Source: Microbacteriaceae bacterium (GTDB lineage Bacteria > Actinomycetota > Actinomycetes > Actinomycetales > Microbacteriaceae). From it: DNA of 5,927 nucleotides. The stretch lies in assembly GCA_003454135.1 (NCBI GenBank), contig DMKW01000095.1, positions 1,595 to 7,521 of the forward strand. The letters are read 5' to 3'. The position numbers and the translations under genes were made by a program. Shown here in pieces: positions 1 to 5,735 of this stretch; within the stretch, counting starts at the first letter, position 1; each line of letters opens with the position of its first letter. Below the pieces are notes generated by a model that saw nothing but the letters and a program-made list of their open reading frames with translations, was not told the DNA's origin and made no database searches.

Positions 1-65
1 GGATCGGTATTGGCCAGTGAGACGGCGAACTCAAGCGTCTCTTCTGTGTCAGGGGCAAAATGCAA
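1..65 (-). CDS. CGNR zinc-finger (ABATE-domain) regulator, N-terminus only
   Basis: Reading leftward from a TTG at 65-63, the frame is open to the window edge and gives 21 residues beginning MHFAPDTEETLEFAVSLANT. From memory, this matches the usual start of actinobacterial CGNR zinc-finger proteins, which open MxFxxDTExxLxxAxxLVNT; that segment begins the ABATE domain (putative stress-induced transcription regulator), and a C-terminal CGNR zinc finger follows in full-length members. An AAGGAG ribosome site (plus-strand CTCCTT, 71-76) lies 5 nt before the TTG, which decides the start. The zinc finger itself lies outside the window. The gene is divergent from the EamA exporter, a pairing common for this family, and it may control that exporter. 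The family call is from a short N-terminus only; the coding call is stronger because frame, ribosome site and motif agree. Confidence 0.72.
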   Translation of the reverse strand, partial: MHFAPDTEETLEFAVSLANTD

Positions 66-66
66 A

Positions 67-96
67 TTGACTCCTTACCGACTGTGGCCATAATGT
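67..96 (+). promoter_or_regulatory. Candidate promoter of the EamA exporter
   Basis: TTGACT (67-72) and TAATGT (91-96) are separated by 18 bp, which fits a housekeeping sigma promoter and predicts a start near 103, about 36 nt before the GTG start codon. The -35 box overlaps the ribosome site and spacer of the divergent regulator. Seen as motif matches only. Confidence 0.45.
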
Positions 97-118
97 CAGG
101 GGTATACGCCAATGTAGA
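90..118 (-). promoter_or_regulatory. Candidate promoter of the CGNR regulator
   Basis: On the minus strand TCTACA (118-113) and CATTAT (95-90) are 17 bp apart; each matches its consensus at four of six bases. The -10 box lies on top of the -10 box proposed for the divergent exporter, so the two promoters would compete or be controlled together. Weak match. Confidence 0.3.
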
Positions 119-120
119 CC
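101..120. repeat. Inverted repeat, candidate operator between regulator and exporter
   Basis: GGTATAC (101-107) and GTAGACC (114-120) form arms matching at six of seven positions around a 6-bp centre. The site sits at the predicted exporter transcription start and over the -35 candidate of the regulator, where a bound repressor could silence both. Binding is inferred. Confidence 0.35.
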
Positions 121-125
121 ATGAC

Positions 126-133
126 GGAGGAGG
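126..133 (+). promoter_or_regulatory. Ribosome binding site that decides the EamA start
   Basis: GGAGGAGG ends 5 nt before the GTG at 139. It lies inside the reading frame that begins at the ATG at 121, so it can only serve the GTG; the ATG itself has no such sequence in front of it. Confidence 0.8.
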
Positions 134-138
134 ATTTC

Positions 139-1101
139 GTGAAGCGCTCGTCGACCACCCTCGGCCTGCTCATCGCGGTCATTGCCGCGGCCGCCTTCGG
201 AGTTTCCGGGGCATTTATCAAACCTCTCCTCGAGGCGGGCTGGAGCCCGGCCTCGGCTGTGACCGTTCGCGCCCTCATCGGTGGAATCGTGCTCCTGCCG
301 TTCGCCCTCTTCTCCCTCCGCGGTCGCTGGGATGCGCTGTGGCGTGCGCGGTGGCGAATTCTCGCCATGGCGTCCATCGGCGTCGCGGGTACCCAGCTCG
401 TCTACTTCGCCGCCCTCCAGCGCATTTCAGTCGGCACCGCGATCCTCATCGAATACCTGGCCCCGCTGTTGCTTGTCGCGTTTGTCTGGGCGACCAGCCG
501 ACGGATGCCGGGGGCTGTCGTGCTCGTCGGCTCAGTTGTGGCGCTGCTCGGTCTCGTTCTCGTCGTTTCGCCCGAGGGAGGAGGAAGCTTCGACGTGCTC
601 GGGCTCTTCTTCGCCGCCCTCGCAGCGGTCGGCTGCGCCGTCTACTACGTCGTCGCGGCGCGCCCGAGTGATGGGCTCCCTCCCGTGGCACTCGCGGCGT
701 CCGGCCTCCTGATCGGCGGCATCCTGCTCGGGCTGGTCGGCCTCTTCGGCCTCGTGCCCTTCACGATGGCATCTGGAAACGTGCTTCTGTTCGGCACATC
801 GACGCCGTGGTGGGTGCCGCTCATCGTCGTGGGCATCATCGGAACCGCCGCGGCCTACGCCGCGAGTATCACTGCCACCGAAATGCTCGGGTCCCGGCTA
901 GCCTCGTTTGCCGGCCTGCTCGAGGTTGTGGCCGCCGCGCTCTACGCGTGGATTCTCCTCGGCGAGAACCTGGCGCTACCGCAACTGGTCGGCGGGGCGC
1001 TCATCCTGACCGGCATCGCCTTCGTGCGGTCGGAGAAGCCTCTCAAGTCGACCGTGCCAAACCGGCTCGGGGCGCTCCCCATAGAATCGTCTGGTGGCTA
1101 A
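139..1101 (+). CDS. EamA-family (drug/metabolite transporter superfamily) exporter
   Basis: The 320-residue protein is a membrane exporter of the EamA/DMT type, a size normal for the ten-helix members with two EamA repeats. Hydrophobic segments fall near residues 8-28, 41-62, 75-94, 100-119, 124-144, 150-172, 186-206, 226-246, 256-274 and 281-298. The end of the first repeat shows the typical GTAxLIEYLAPLLL stretch (about 99-112), and the second repeats the pattern at SRLASFAGLLEVVAAALYAWILLGE (252-276). The start is the GTG at 139, chosen for its GGAGGAGG site; the in-frame ATG at 121 would add six residues. The substrate cannot be read from the sequence; the family exports amino acids, metabolites or toxic compounds. 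The gene is divergent from a CGNR regulator, and its last 8 bp overlap the start of gatB. Confidence 0.88.
   Translation: MKRSSTTLGLLIAVIAAAAFGVSGAFIKPLLEAGWSPASAVTVRALIGGIVLLPFALFSLRGRWDALWRARWRILAMASIGVAGTQLVYFAALQRISVGTAILIEYLAPLLLVAFVWATSRRMPGAVVLVGSVVALLGLVLVVSPEGGGSFDVLGLFFAALAAVGCAVYYVVAARPSDGLPPVALAASGLLIGGILLGLVGLFGLVPFTMASGNVLLFGTSTPWWVPLIVVGIIGTAAAYAASITATEMLGSRLASFAGLLEVVAAALYAWILLGENLALPQLVGGALILTGIAFVRSEKPLKSTVPNRLGALPIESSGG
1082..1087 (+). promoter_or_regulatory. -10 box for a leaderless gatB transcript
   Basis: TAGAAT fits the TANNNT -10 consensus and ends 6 nt before the GTG at 1094. That spacing puts the transcription start on or next to the start codon, the arrangement of leaderless actinobacterial genes. 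No Shine-Dalgarno sequence is present, which supports the reading. No convincing -35 box is seen. The box lies inside the end of the EamA gene. Confidence 0.55.
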
Positions 1102-2623
1102 AGCTGAACTGATGGACTATGACAAGGCACTCGAACTGTTCGAGCCGGTGCTCGGCTTCGAGGTGCACGTAGAACTCAACACCAGGACGAAGATGTTCTC
1201 GGATGCCCCGAACTTCTTCGGCGGGGAGCCCAACACCAACGTCACTCCCGTGGACCTCGGCCTTCCGGGCAGCTTGCCCGTGGTCAACGAGAAGGCCATT
1301 CACTACAGCATCAGCCTCGGGCTCGCCCTCGGCTGCAGCATTCGTCCTTCGAGCCGGTTTGCGCGCAAGAACTACTTCTACCCCGACCTCGCCAAGAACT
1401 ACCAGATCAGCCAATACGACGAGCCGATCGCGTTCGATGGCAATGTCGAGGTCGAGCTGGCCGATGGACGTCTCTTTCAGATTCCGATCGAGCGCGCGCA
1501 CATGGAGGAGGATGCCGGCAAGCTCACGCACGTCGGCGGCTCAACCGGTCGCATCCAGGGCGCCGAGTACTCCCTTGTGGACTATAACCGCGCGGGTGTG
1601 CCCCTCGTGGAAATCGTCACGAACATCATTTACGGCGCCGACCGGGATGCCCCCGAGCTCGCGAAGGCCTACGTGTCGACGATCCGCGACATCGTGCGGT
1701 CGCTCGGCATCAGCGACGCGAAGATGGAACGCGGCAACCTTCGTTGCGACGCGAACATCTCACTGCGTTCCCGCAAGTCGGTAGCGGATGCGCTCGCTGT
1801 CGGCGACCCGCCGCCGCTCGGCACTCGCACCGAGACCAAGAACGTCAACAGCCTGCGCAGCGTCGAGCGCGCGATCCGCTACGAGATCCAGCGCCAGGCG
1901 GCGATCCTCGATGCCGGCGGCACCATCGTCCAGGAGACGCGTCACTGGCACGAGGACACCGGCGTCACGTCCGCCGGTCGTCCAAAGAGCGACGCCGACG
2001 ACTACCGCTACTTTCCCGAGCCCGACCTGCTGCCCGTCGAGCCGTCACTCGAGCTCATCGAGGAACTGCGCGCCGCACTGCCCGAGGCCCCCGCGGTGCG
2101 CCGTCGTCGCCTCAGGGAGGCGTGGGGCTTCACCGAGCTGGAGTTTCAGGATGTGGTGAACTCCGGCCTCCTGGTGGAGATCGAGGAGACCGCCGCCGCC
2201 GGCGCTCCTGCGGCACAGGCCCGTAAGTGGTGGACAGGTGAGATCGCTCGTCTGGCGAATGCGGCAGCGGTGGATGCATCATCCCTCGTCTCGGCAGTCC
2301 ACGTGAGCGAGCTCATCGCGCTCATCGAGGCTGGCGAACTCACCGACCGCCTGGCCCGCCAGGTGCTCGAGGGTGTCGTCGCCGGCGAGGGTTCGCCGAC
2401 TGAGGTGGTGGCCGCGCGCGGTCTCGCCGTTGTCTCGGACGACGGTGCGCTCATCGCCGCGATTGACGAAGCGCTCGCCGCCCAGCCCGACGTGCTCGAG
2501 AAGATCCGCGACGGCAAGGTGCAGGCCGCCGGCGCCGTGATCGGTGCGGTGATGAAGGCGATGAAGGGTACCGCCGATGCGGCTCGTGTGCGTGAGCTGG
2601 TGCTCGAGCGGGCGCAACAGTAG
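1094..2623 (+). CDS. gatB: Aspartyl/glutamyl-tRNA(Asn/Gln) amidotransferase subunit B
   Basis: GatB (509 aa, normal length) is the kinase/transamidase subunit of the cytoplasmic GatCAB complex. It binds mischarged Glu-tRNA(Gln) or Asp-tRNA(Asn), phosphorylates the acyl group with ATP and amidates it with ammonia supplied by GatA. Family hallmarks run in order: GFEVHVELNT (21-30), DLGLPGSLPVVN (54-65), KNYFYPDLAKNYQISQY (92-108), HMEEDAGKLTH (136-146), DYNRAGVPLVEIVT (163-176), GNLRCDANISLR (214-225), TRTETKNVNSLRS (244-256) and DYRYFPEPDLLP (303-314). A YqeY-like tail ends the protein at about residue 508. The GTG is preferred over the ATG at 1112 because MAKAELMD is, as I recall, a usual start in relatives and because of the TAGAAT box in front. 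It overlaps the EamA stop by 8 bp. A stretch at about 226-241 looks longer than in common homologues. gatC and gatA, usually just upstream in actinobacteria, are not there. Confidence 0.97.
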   Translation: MAKAELMDYDKALELFEPVLGFEVHVELNTRTKMFSDAPNFFGGEPNTNVTPVDLGLPGSLPVVNEKAIHYSISLGLALGCSIRPSSRFARKNYFYPDLAKNYQISQYDEPIAFDGNVEVELADGRLFQIPIERAHMEEDAGKLTHVGGSTGRIQGAEYSLVDYNRAGVPLVEIVTNIIYGADRDAPELAKAYVSTIRDIVRSLGISDAKMERGNLRCDANISLRSRKSVADALAVGDPPPLGTRTETKNVNSLRSVERAIRYEIQRQAAILDAGGTIVQETRHWHEDTGVTSAGRPKSDADDYRYFPEPDLLPVEPSLELIEELRAALPEAPAVRRRRLREAWGFTELEFQDVVNSGLLVEIEETAAAGAPAAQARKWWTGEIARLANAAAVDASSLVSAVHVSELIALIEAGELTDRLARQVLEGVVAGEGSPTEVVAARGLAVVSDDGALIAAIDEALAAQPDVLEKIRDGKVQAAGAVIGAVMKAMKGTADAARVRELVLERAQQ

Positions 2624-2633
2624 GAGCCTCGGC

Positions 2634-2649
2634 GCGGCTTCGTAGCCGC
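2634..2649. terminator. Hairpin between convergent gatB and HNH genes
   Basis: GCGGCT-TCGT-AGCCGC is a perfect 6-bp GC-rich stem with a 4-nt loop, 10 bp after the gatB stop and 11 bp before the end of the facing HNH gene. It could serve both directions. There is no T run, so it would be a non-canonical terminator of the kind common in high-GC bacteria. Confidence 0.5.
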
Positions 2650-2660
2650 TGGGCGCCGCC

Positions 2661-4103
2661 TCAACCGGCATGGCGCTGCCGTTGCAGGTCGCGGAGCGCC
2701 GCACTCTTCAAGCGCAGGAGTCGCGGTGTCTGGCTTGGATCGATCTCCGGTGGGGGAATGAGCCAATAGCGCGACCCTTCCCTCCGGATCTGCCAGTGGT
2801 TGTTGTGTAGCAGTAGGTGGTGATATCGGCACAGCAGTACGTCGTCTGCGAGGTCGGTCTTGCCGCGGTCGCGCTTCCAGCGGAAGATGTGGTGGGCTTC
2901 CGTCCAACTCGGTGGTCGATCACAGTCGCCCCATAGGCAGCCGCCGTCACGGGCGGCGAGGGCGATGCGCTGATGGCGGCTGTACAGCCGCTGCTCGCGA
3001 CCGAGGTTGATCGCCTGGCCGTCCCCGTCGAAAGCGATCTCGACGATGCCCGACTCGCAAGCGGCTCGCTCGACGGACTCGATCGACACCGGAATGGCGC
3101 ATCCTTCGATGCGGCCATGTCCGGCACGGGTGGCGAGGGACTGCGCCGACACCAGCACTCGCACGGACGGCTGGCGCGACCCGACCAGGTGACGGCTTTC
3201 CGTCGTGTCCGCAGAGACGCCGATGCGCATCAGCTGCGTGATCGAGTCGTGGGCGTACTGGTGCGTGGTGCGCTCATCGGAGGCGATGGCTTCGGCCCAC
3301 GCCCTGTCTGCCTCGCTGACGAATCTGGCACCGCCGCGTCGGGGCGATGTGAGCTTGTCGTAGAAGTCGTCCCAGAAGGCGGCGGATTCGATATCGGGAT
3401 CGAGGATGTAGCGGGACAGCCCGTTGCGTCGCTTGGTGCGCCGCCAGCCTCGCTGTTGGTACAGGGCTTTCTCGCGGTTCGCGATGCCGAGTTCATCGAG
3501 GTCGTCGCGCAGGTCGCGCGCCCGTCGGAAGAGCTGGTCGGCGTCGAGGCTCGCCGATTGCCGCAGAATCGCGGCCGCGGCATCCGCGAGGCTTTCCGCT
3601 GTTACTCCTGCGCCTTCGGGGTCGGACGTGGGAAGACCGAGCCCGGAGCGGATCGCCATGGCCGCATCGACCGACAACGTGCCCGCGGTGACGGCGGCTC
3701 CAACCGCGGCAAGCCACGGCTCGTGCGGGACAGCTTGCGTGAGCCTCTCCGGTTGCGCCGCAGCGAGAGAATCGTGAACCATGCCGCCGACCTGCACGAG
3801 AGTGGCCGCATCCCGCGCGGTAGACCCGGTCTCGCGTTGGATGAGCAGTTCGGCAGTGCGTAGCCCTTCGCGTTGCGCGAGGCCCGCGTAACCAAGCTCG
3901 CGACGAGAACGGTAGCCGATCTCGCCCGCCACGAGCGACGCGCAGGCGTCGAGGTCGCGGCGGGCCGCGGCCAACAAGCGTTGCGTGTGCAGGACGGCAG
4001 CGTCATCCAGGGCTCTGACAGGTTCGATGTTCGACGGCAGGGCACGGGTCGCGGACAGCACCGCATCGAGGGATGCGATGAACGTGTCTACGAGGGTTTC
4101 CAT
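2661..4103 (-). CDS. DUF222 / HNH endonuclease domain protein (13E12 repeat type)
   Basis: The 480-residue protein has the two-part build of the 13E12 family: a long, mostly helical DUF222 region (about 35-340) and a C-terminal HNH nuclease domain (about 370-440). The nuclease part shows C389-x4-C394, the EAHHI histidines H404/H405, C425-x2-H428-H429 and a following LHNNHW. The cysteines and the C-x2-H suggest a structural zinc. At the position where many members have the middle Asn (TDLDN) this one reads TDLAD, so the asparagine appears replaced by D420. Start: the ATG at 4103 has GGAAGA 8 nt upstream and opens a sensible METLVDTFIASLDAV; an ATG 150 bp further upstream would translate the tandem repeat and is rejected. 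These proteins are often multi-copy in actinobacteria, and their biological role is not settled. It converges on gatB and diverges from the sugar kinase. Confidence 0.88.
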   Translation of the reverse strand: METLVDTFIASLDAVLSATRALPSNIEPVRALDDAAVLHTQRLLAAARRDLDACASLVAGEIGYRSRRELGYAGLAQREGLRTAELLIQRETGSTARDAATLVQVGGMVHDSLAAAQPERLTQAVPHEPWLAAVGAAVTAGTLSVDAAMAIRSGLGLPTSDPEGAGVTAESLADAAAAILRQSASLDADQLFRRARDLRDDLDELGIANREKALYQQRGWRRTKRRNGLSRYILDPDIESAAFWDDFYDKLTSPRRGGARFVSEADRAWAEAIASDERTTHQYAHDSITQLMRIGVSADTTESRHLVGSRQPSVRVLVSAQSLATRAGHGRIEGCAIPVSIESVERAACESGIVEIAFDGDGQAINLGREQRLYSRHQRIALAARDGGCLWGDCDRPPSWTEAHHIFRWKRDRGKTDLADDVLLCRYHHLLLHNNHWQIRREGSRYWLIPPPEIDPSQTPRLLRLKSAALRDLQRQRHAG

Positions 4104-4141
4104 GAATGTAGTCTTCCAGATTAGTACATATATCTGAATAG
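4104..4141 (-). promoter_or_regulatory. AT-rich leader and probable promoter zone of the HNH gene
   Basis: The ribosome site is plus-strand TCTTCC (4112-4117, read GGAAGA). Beyond it lies an AT-rich stretch (about 4118-4141, including ACATATATCT) that stands out from the GC-rich surroundings and likely contains the -10 element. TAATCT (4123-4118) and the ATATAT segment are both possible; I cannot place a -35 box with confidence. Confidence 0.4.
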
Positions 4142-4144
4142 CTC

Positions 4145-4169
4145 TCGCGAATCTGTGGACAGTTCGCGA
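4145..4169. repeat. Near-perfect dyad, candidate operator
   Basis: TCGCGAA (4145-4151) and TTCGCGA (4163-4169) are exact inverted copies, and the bases between them continue the symmetry as CTGT-GG-ACAG. This gives 11-bp arms broken by one unpaired T at 4152. The HNH start codon is about 40 bp away, so the site falls at or just upstream of that gene's likely -35 region. It is about 165 bp from the kinase start. A partial echo, CGAACTGTGGA, occurs at 4175-4185. Confidence 0.6.
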
Positions 4170-4202
4170 AGGCACGAACTGTGGAGGAGAAGTGGGGGCG
4201 TG

Positions 4203-4299
4203 CAGGGCGGACGTGAGAATACCGAGTGGGCAGGGTGGACGCGAGAACGCCAAGCGGGCAGCGCCGATGTGAGAACGTCAAGCGCGCGGGGTCGACGTG
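4203..4299. repeat. 28-bp tandem repeat, three units plus a partial fourth
   Basis: Units lie at 4203-4230, 4231-4258 and 4259-4286, each beginning CAG and sharing a core close to GGACGTGAGAACGCCAAGC. A degraded fourth starts at 4287, with its first 13 bases matching at 11. By eye, units 1 and 2 match at 22 of 28 bases and units 2 and 3 at 21 of 28. There are no spacers, so this is not a CRISPR array. The unit is not a multiple of three and no convincing gene covers it. The array ends about 25 bp before the kinase -10 box. Confidence 0.8.
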
Positions 4300-4323
4300 G
4301 CGGCAATACCCCCGCTCACCCAA

Positions 4324-4329
4324 TAGGGT
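4324..4329 (+). promoter_or_regulatory. -10 box for a probably leaderless kinase transcript
   Basis: TAGGGT fits TANNNT and ends 6 nt before the ATG at 4336, the same geometry as in front of gatB. The AGGG inside it could alternatively act as a weak ribosome site 7 nt from the ATG, so the leaderless reading is less certain here. No -35 box is recognisable. Confidence 0.45.
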
Positions 4330-4335
4330 CGAGGC

Positions 4336-5238
4336 ATGACCGAGATTCCCCGCGCCGTTTGTGTTATCGGGGAGGCGCTCATTGATATCGTGCGCACGAC
4401 CGATGCGACCACCGAGTTGCCCGGTGGCAGTCCAGCCAACGTGGCGTATGGTCTCGGCTTGCTCGGCGTGGAGACGACGTTCCTCACCCACCTCGGCGAC
4501 GACGAACGTGGTCGGCTCATCGCCGAACATCTCGCGGGCGTCCACCTGGCGCCGGGTTCGCAAACCGCCGAACGCACCTCGACCGCGGCGGCCACCATCG
4601 GTGCGTCCGGCGCGGCGAGCTACGTGTTCGACCTCGACTGGAGCCTCCCCGGTGACGCCGTAGTACCGCCGTCGAGGGTGGTGCACACGGGCTCGATCGC
4701 GAGTTTCCTGTCGCCGGGGGCCACCACCGTCGGTGCGCTCCTGAAGGATGCCGCGGACGCAACCATCGTCACCTACGACCCCAACATCCGGCCGAGCATC
4801 ATCGGAAAACGCGACGACAACATCGGCAAATTCGAGGCGATGGCCTCTCTCGCGACGGTCGTGAAATTGAGTGACGAGGATGCCGCGTGGCTCTATCCGC
4901 TGCTCACTGTAGACGAGGCGCTGCGCCAGGTGCTCGCGCTCGGACCGCGGCTCGCGATCGCGACCCTCGGGGACGCCGGCTCGATCCTGATGTCGCGCGA
5001 AACCCGAGTCGAGGTGCCGTCGGTGCCGGTGGCCGTCGTCGACACGATCGGCGCGGGAGACACCTACATGGCGTCGCTCATCTTCTCGCTGCTCGATCTC
5101 GACCCTGACGCGGCAACTGAAGACGAGCTCGTCACGATGGGACGCCGCGCGGCCGTCGCCGCCGCGATCACCGTCTCGCGGGCCGGCGCGGATCTGCCGA
5201 CACTTGCCGAGGTGGATGCGGCGCTCCGCCAGCCTTAA
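4336..5238 (+). CDS. PfkB-family carbohydrate kinase (fructokinase-like)
   Basis: At 300 residues this is a normal-length ribokinase/PfkB-family kinase, a cytoplasmic enzyme that phosphorylates a sugar with ATP. The N-terminal substrate region includes GEALID (12-17) and the family signature GGSPANVA (30-37). The central part has YDPNIRP (147-153) and KLSDEDAAWL (177-186), as in fructokinases. The C-terminal signature DTIGAGDTYMASLIF (236-250) carries the anion hole GAGD and the catalytic base D242. No key residue is missing. Fructokinase is the best guess from overall resemblance, but the family also covers 2-keto-3-deoxygluconate, ribose and other kinases, and no sugar transporter or hydrolase is adjacent to narrow it down. 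The ATG follows a TAGGGT box by 6 nt. The small ABM-fold gene downstream is 109 bp away and probably separate. Confidence 0.92.
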   Translation: MTEIPRAVCVIGEALIDIVRTTDATTELPGGSPANVAYGLGLLGVETTFLTHLGDDERGRLIAEHLAGVHLAPGSQTAERTSTAAATIGASGAASYVFDLDWSLPGDAVVPPSRVVHTGSIASFLSPGATTVGALLKDAADATIVTYDPNIRPSIIGKRDDNIGKFEAMASLATVVKLSDEDAAWLYPLLTVDEALRQVLALGPRLAIATLGDAGSILMSRETRVEVPSVPVAVVDTIGAGDTYMASLIFSLLDLDPDAATEDELVTMGRRAAVAAAITVSRAGADLPTLAEVDAALRQP

Positions 5239-5249
5239 CGCACAGGCTC

Positions 5250-5265
5250 GGGCCAAATCTGGCTC
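5250..5265 (+). terminator. Hairpin after the kinase gene
   Basis: GGGCCA-AATC-TGGCTC can form a 6-bp stem with one G-U pair and a 4-nt loop, starting 12 nt after the kinase stop. No T run follows, so termination is only a possibility. Confidence 0.3.
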
Positions 5266-5288
5266 TCGCGCCGTGATGGCGGCAGGTG

Positions 5289-5294
5289 TAGCGT
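5289..5294 (+). promoter_or_regulatory. Weak -10 candidate for the ABM-fold gene
   Basis: TAGCGT fits TANNNT and would start a transcript near 5301, about 47 nt before the start codon. No matching -35 box is seen, so read-through from the kinase gene is the alternative. Confidence 0.2.
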
Positions 5295-5347
5295 TCGCTC
5301 AAGTCCTTGAAACGCTGTCACCCGAACCGCAGGACGGAGGCACCCCG

Positions 5348-5638
5348 ATGATTGTCGAACACGCACTCATACCGGTGAGACCGGGGGAGGAGGCGGAATT
5401 CGAGCGGGCCTTCGCCGCCGCCCGCAAGCTCATCGAATCGAGTCCCGGATTTCTTGGTCTCACCCTGTCGCGGGGCACCGAGACGCCGGTGACGCACCTC
5501 CTCATTGTGCAGTGGGAGGACACGAAGACGAAGGCGGCCGGATTTACCATCTCGCCCGCGTTCCGGGAGTGGAGCGCGCTCATGCACGACTCGTACCAGC
5601 CGTTTCCCGTCGTGGAGCACTTCAGTTTCATCGCTTAG
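5348..5638 (+). CDS. Antibiotic biosynthesis monooxygenase (ABM) fold protein
   Basis: The 96-residue protein has the size and pattern of a single ABM domain, a dimeric ferredoxin-like alpha/beta barrel: a first strand (IVEHALIPV, 2-10), a helix (GEEAEFERAFAAARKLIES, 13-31), strands at FLGLTLSRG (35-43) and THLLIVQWED (49-58), a second helix around SPAFREWSALMHD (69-81), and a last strand VVEHFSFI (88-95). The W-E-D strand end and the closing PFPVVEHF are, as I recall, shared by many small actinobacterial members. Despite the family name, most such proteins have no proven reaction; quinone or small aromatic oxidation and haem degradation are known for some relatives. The start at 5348 is supported by GGAGG (5336-5340) with 7-nt spacing; the open frame extends upstream but without a site. 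No partner gene suggests a substrate. Confidence 0.85.
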   Translation: MIVEHALIPVRPGEEAEFERAFAAARKLIESSPGFLGLTLSRGTETPVTHLLIVQWEDTKTKAAGFTISPAFREWSALMHDSYQPFPVVEHFSFIA

Positions 5639-5706
5639 CCCAGCTGGCGCGAAGGTACGGGCTGCGGTAAGAATCCGCGACGTTTGGTCCGTCCGGGGAA
5701 ACACCC

Positions 5707-5735
5707 TTGCATTTTTCGTGTTAACGATATATCGT
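5707..5735 (+). promoter_or_regulatory. Promoter of the PadR-like gene
   Basis: TTGCAT (5707-5712) and TATCGT (5730-5735) are 17 bp apart, predicting a start near 5742 and a leader of about 68 nt. The -10 box lies entirely inside the operator-like dyad, so a protein bound there would block RNA polymerase. Confidence 0.55.

Noticed and set aside
1..120. End of an insertion sequence, suggested by the repeated TGTCAGGGG
   Set aside because: The stretch is better explained by the start of a CGNR-type gene on the minus strand with its own ribosome site; no inverted terminal pair or transposase piece is seen.
121..138. ATG at 121 as the EamA start
   Set aside because: The GGAGGAGG ribosome site lies inside this extension and is well spaced for the GTG at 139; nothing comparable precedes the ATG.
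2973..3863. Long open frame on the plus strand opposite the HNH gene
   Set aside because: It is antisense to a clear DUF222/HNH gene, its protein has no recognisable pattern, and such frames are expected in GC-rich DNA.
4153..4162. DnaA box (TGTGGA)
   Set aside because: TGTGGACAG matches only part of TTATCCACA, stands alone, and is explained by the dyad centre.
4104..4253. 50-residue N-terminal extension of the HNH protein
   Set aside because: It would translate the AT-rich promoter zone, the dyad and part of the tandem repeat, and no ribosome site supports it.
4203..4299. CRISPR array
   Set aside because: Units are directly adjacent without spacers and differ from each other at about a quarter of positions.
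4003..5256. Long open frame on the minus strand opposite the sugar kinase
   Set aside because: Arg/Gly-rich composition with no domain, antisense to the intact PfkB gene and running across intergenic repeats.
5204..5347. Upstream extension of the ABM-fold protein to 5204
   Set aside because: It would overlap the kinase gene, lacks a ribosome site, and the domain begins exactly at 5348 behind GGAGG.
5694..5716. Intrinsic terminator GGG-GAAACA-CCC followed by T5
   Set aside because: The stem is only three base pairs and the T run is separated from it; TTGCAT here is better read as a -35 box.
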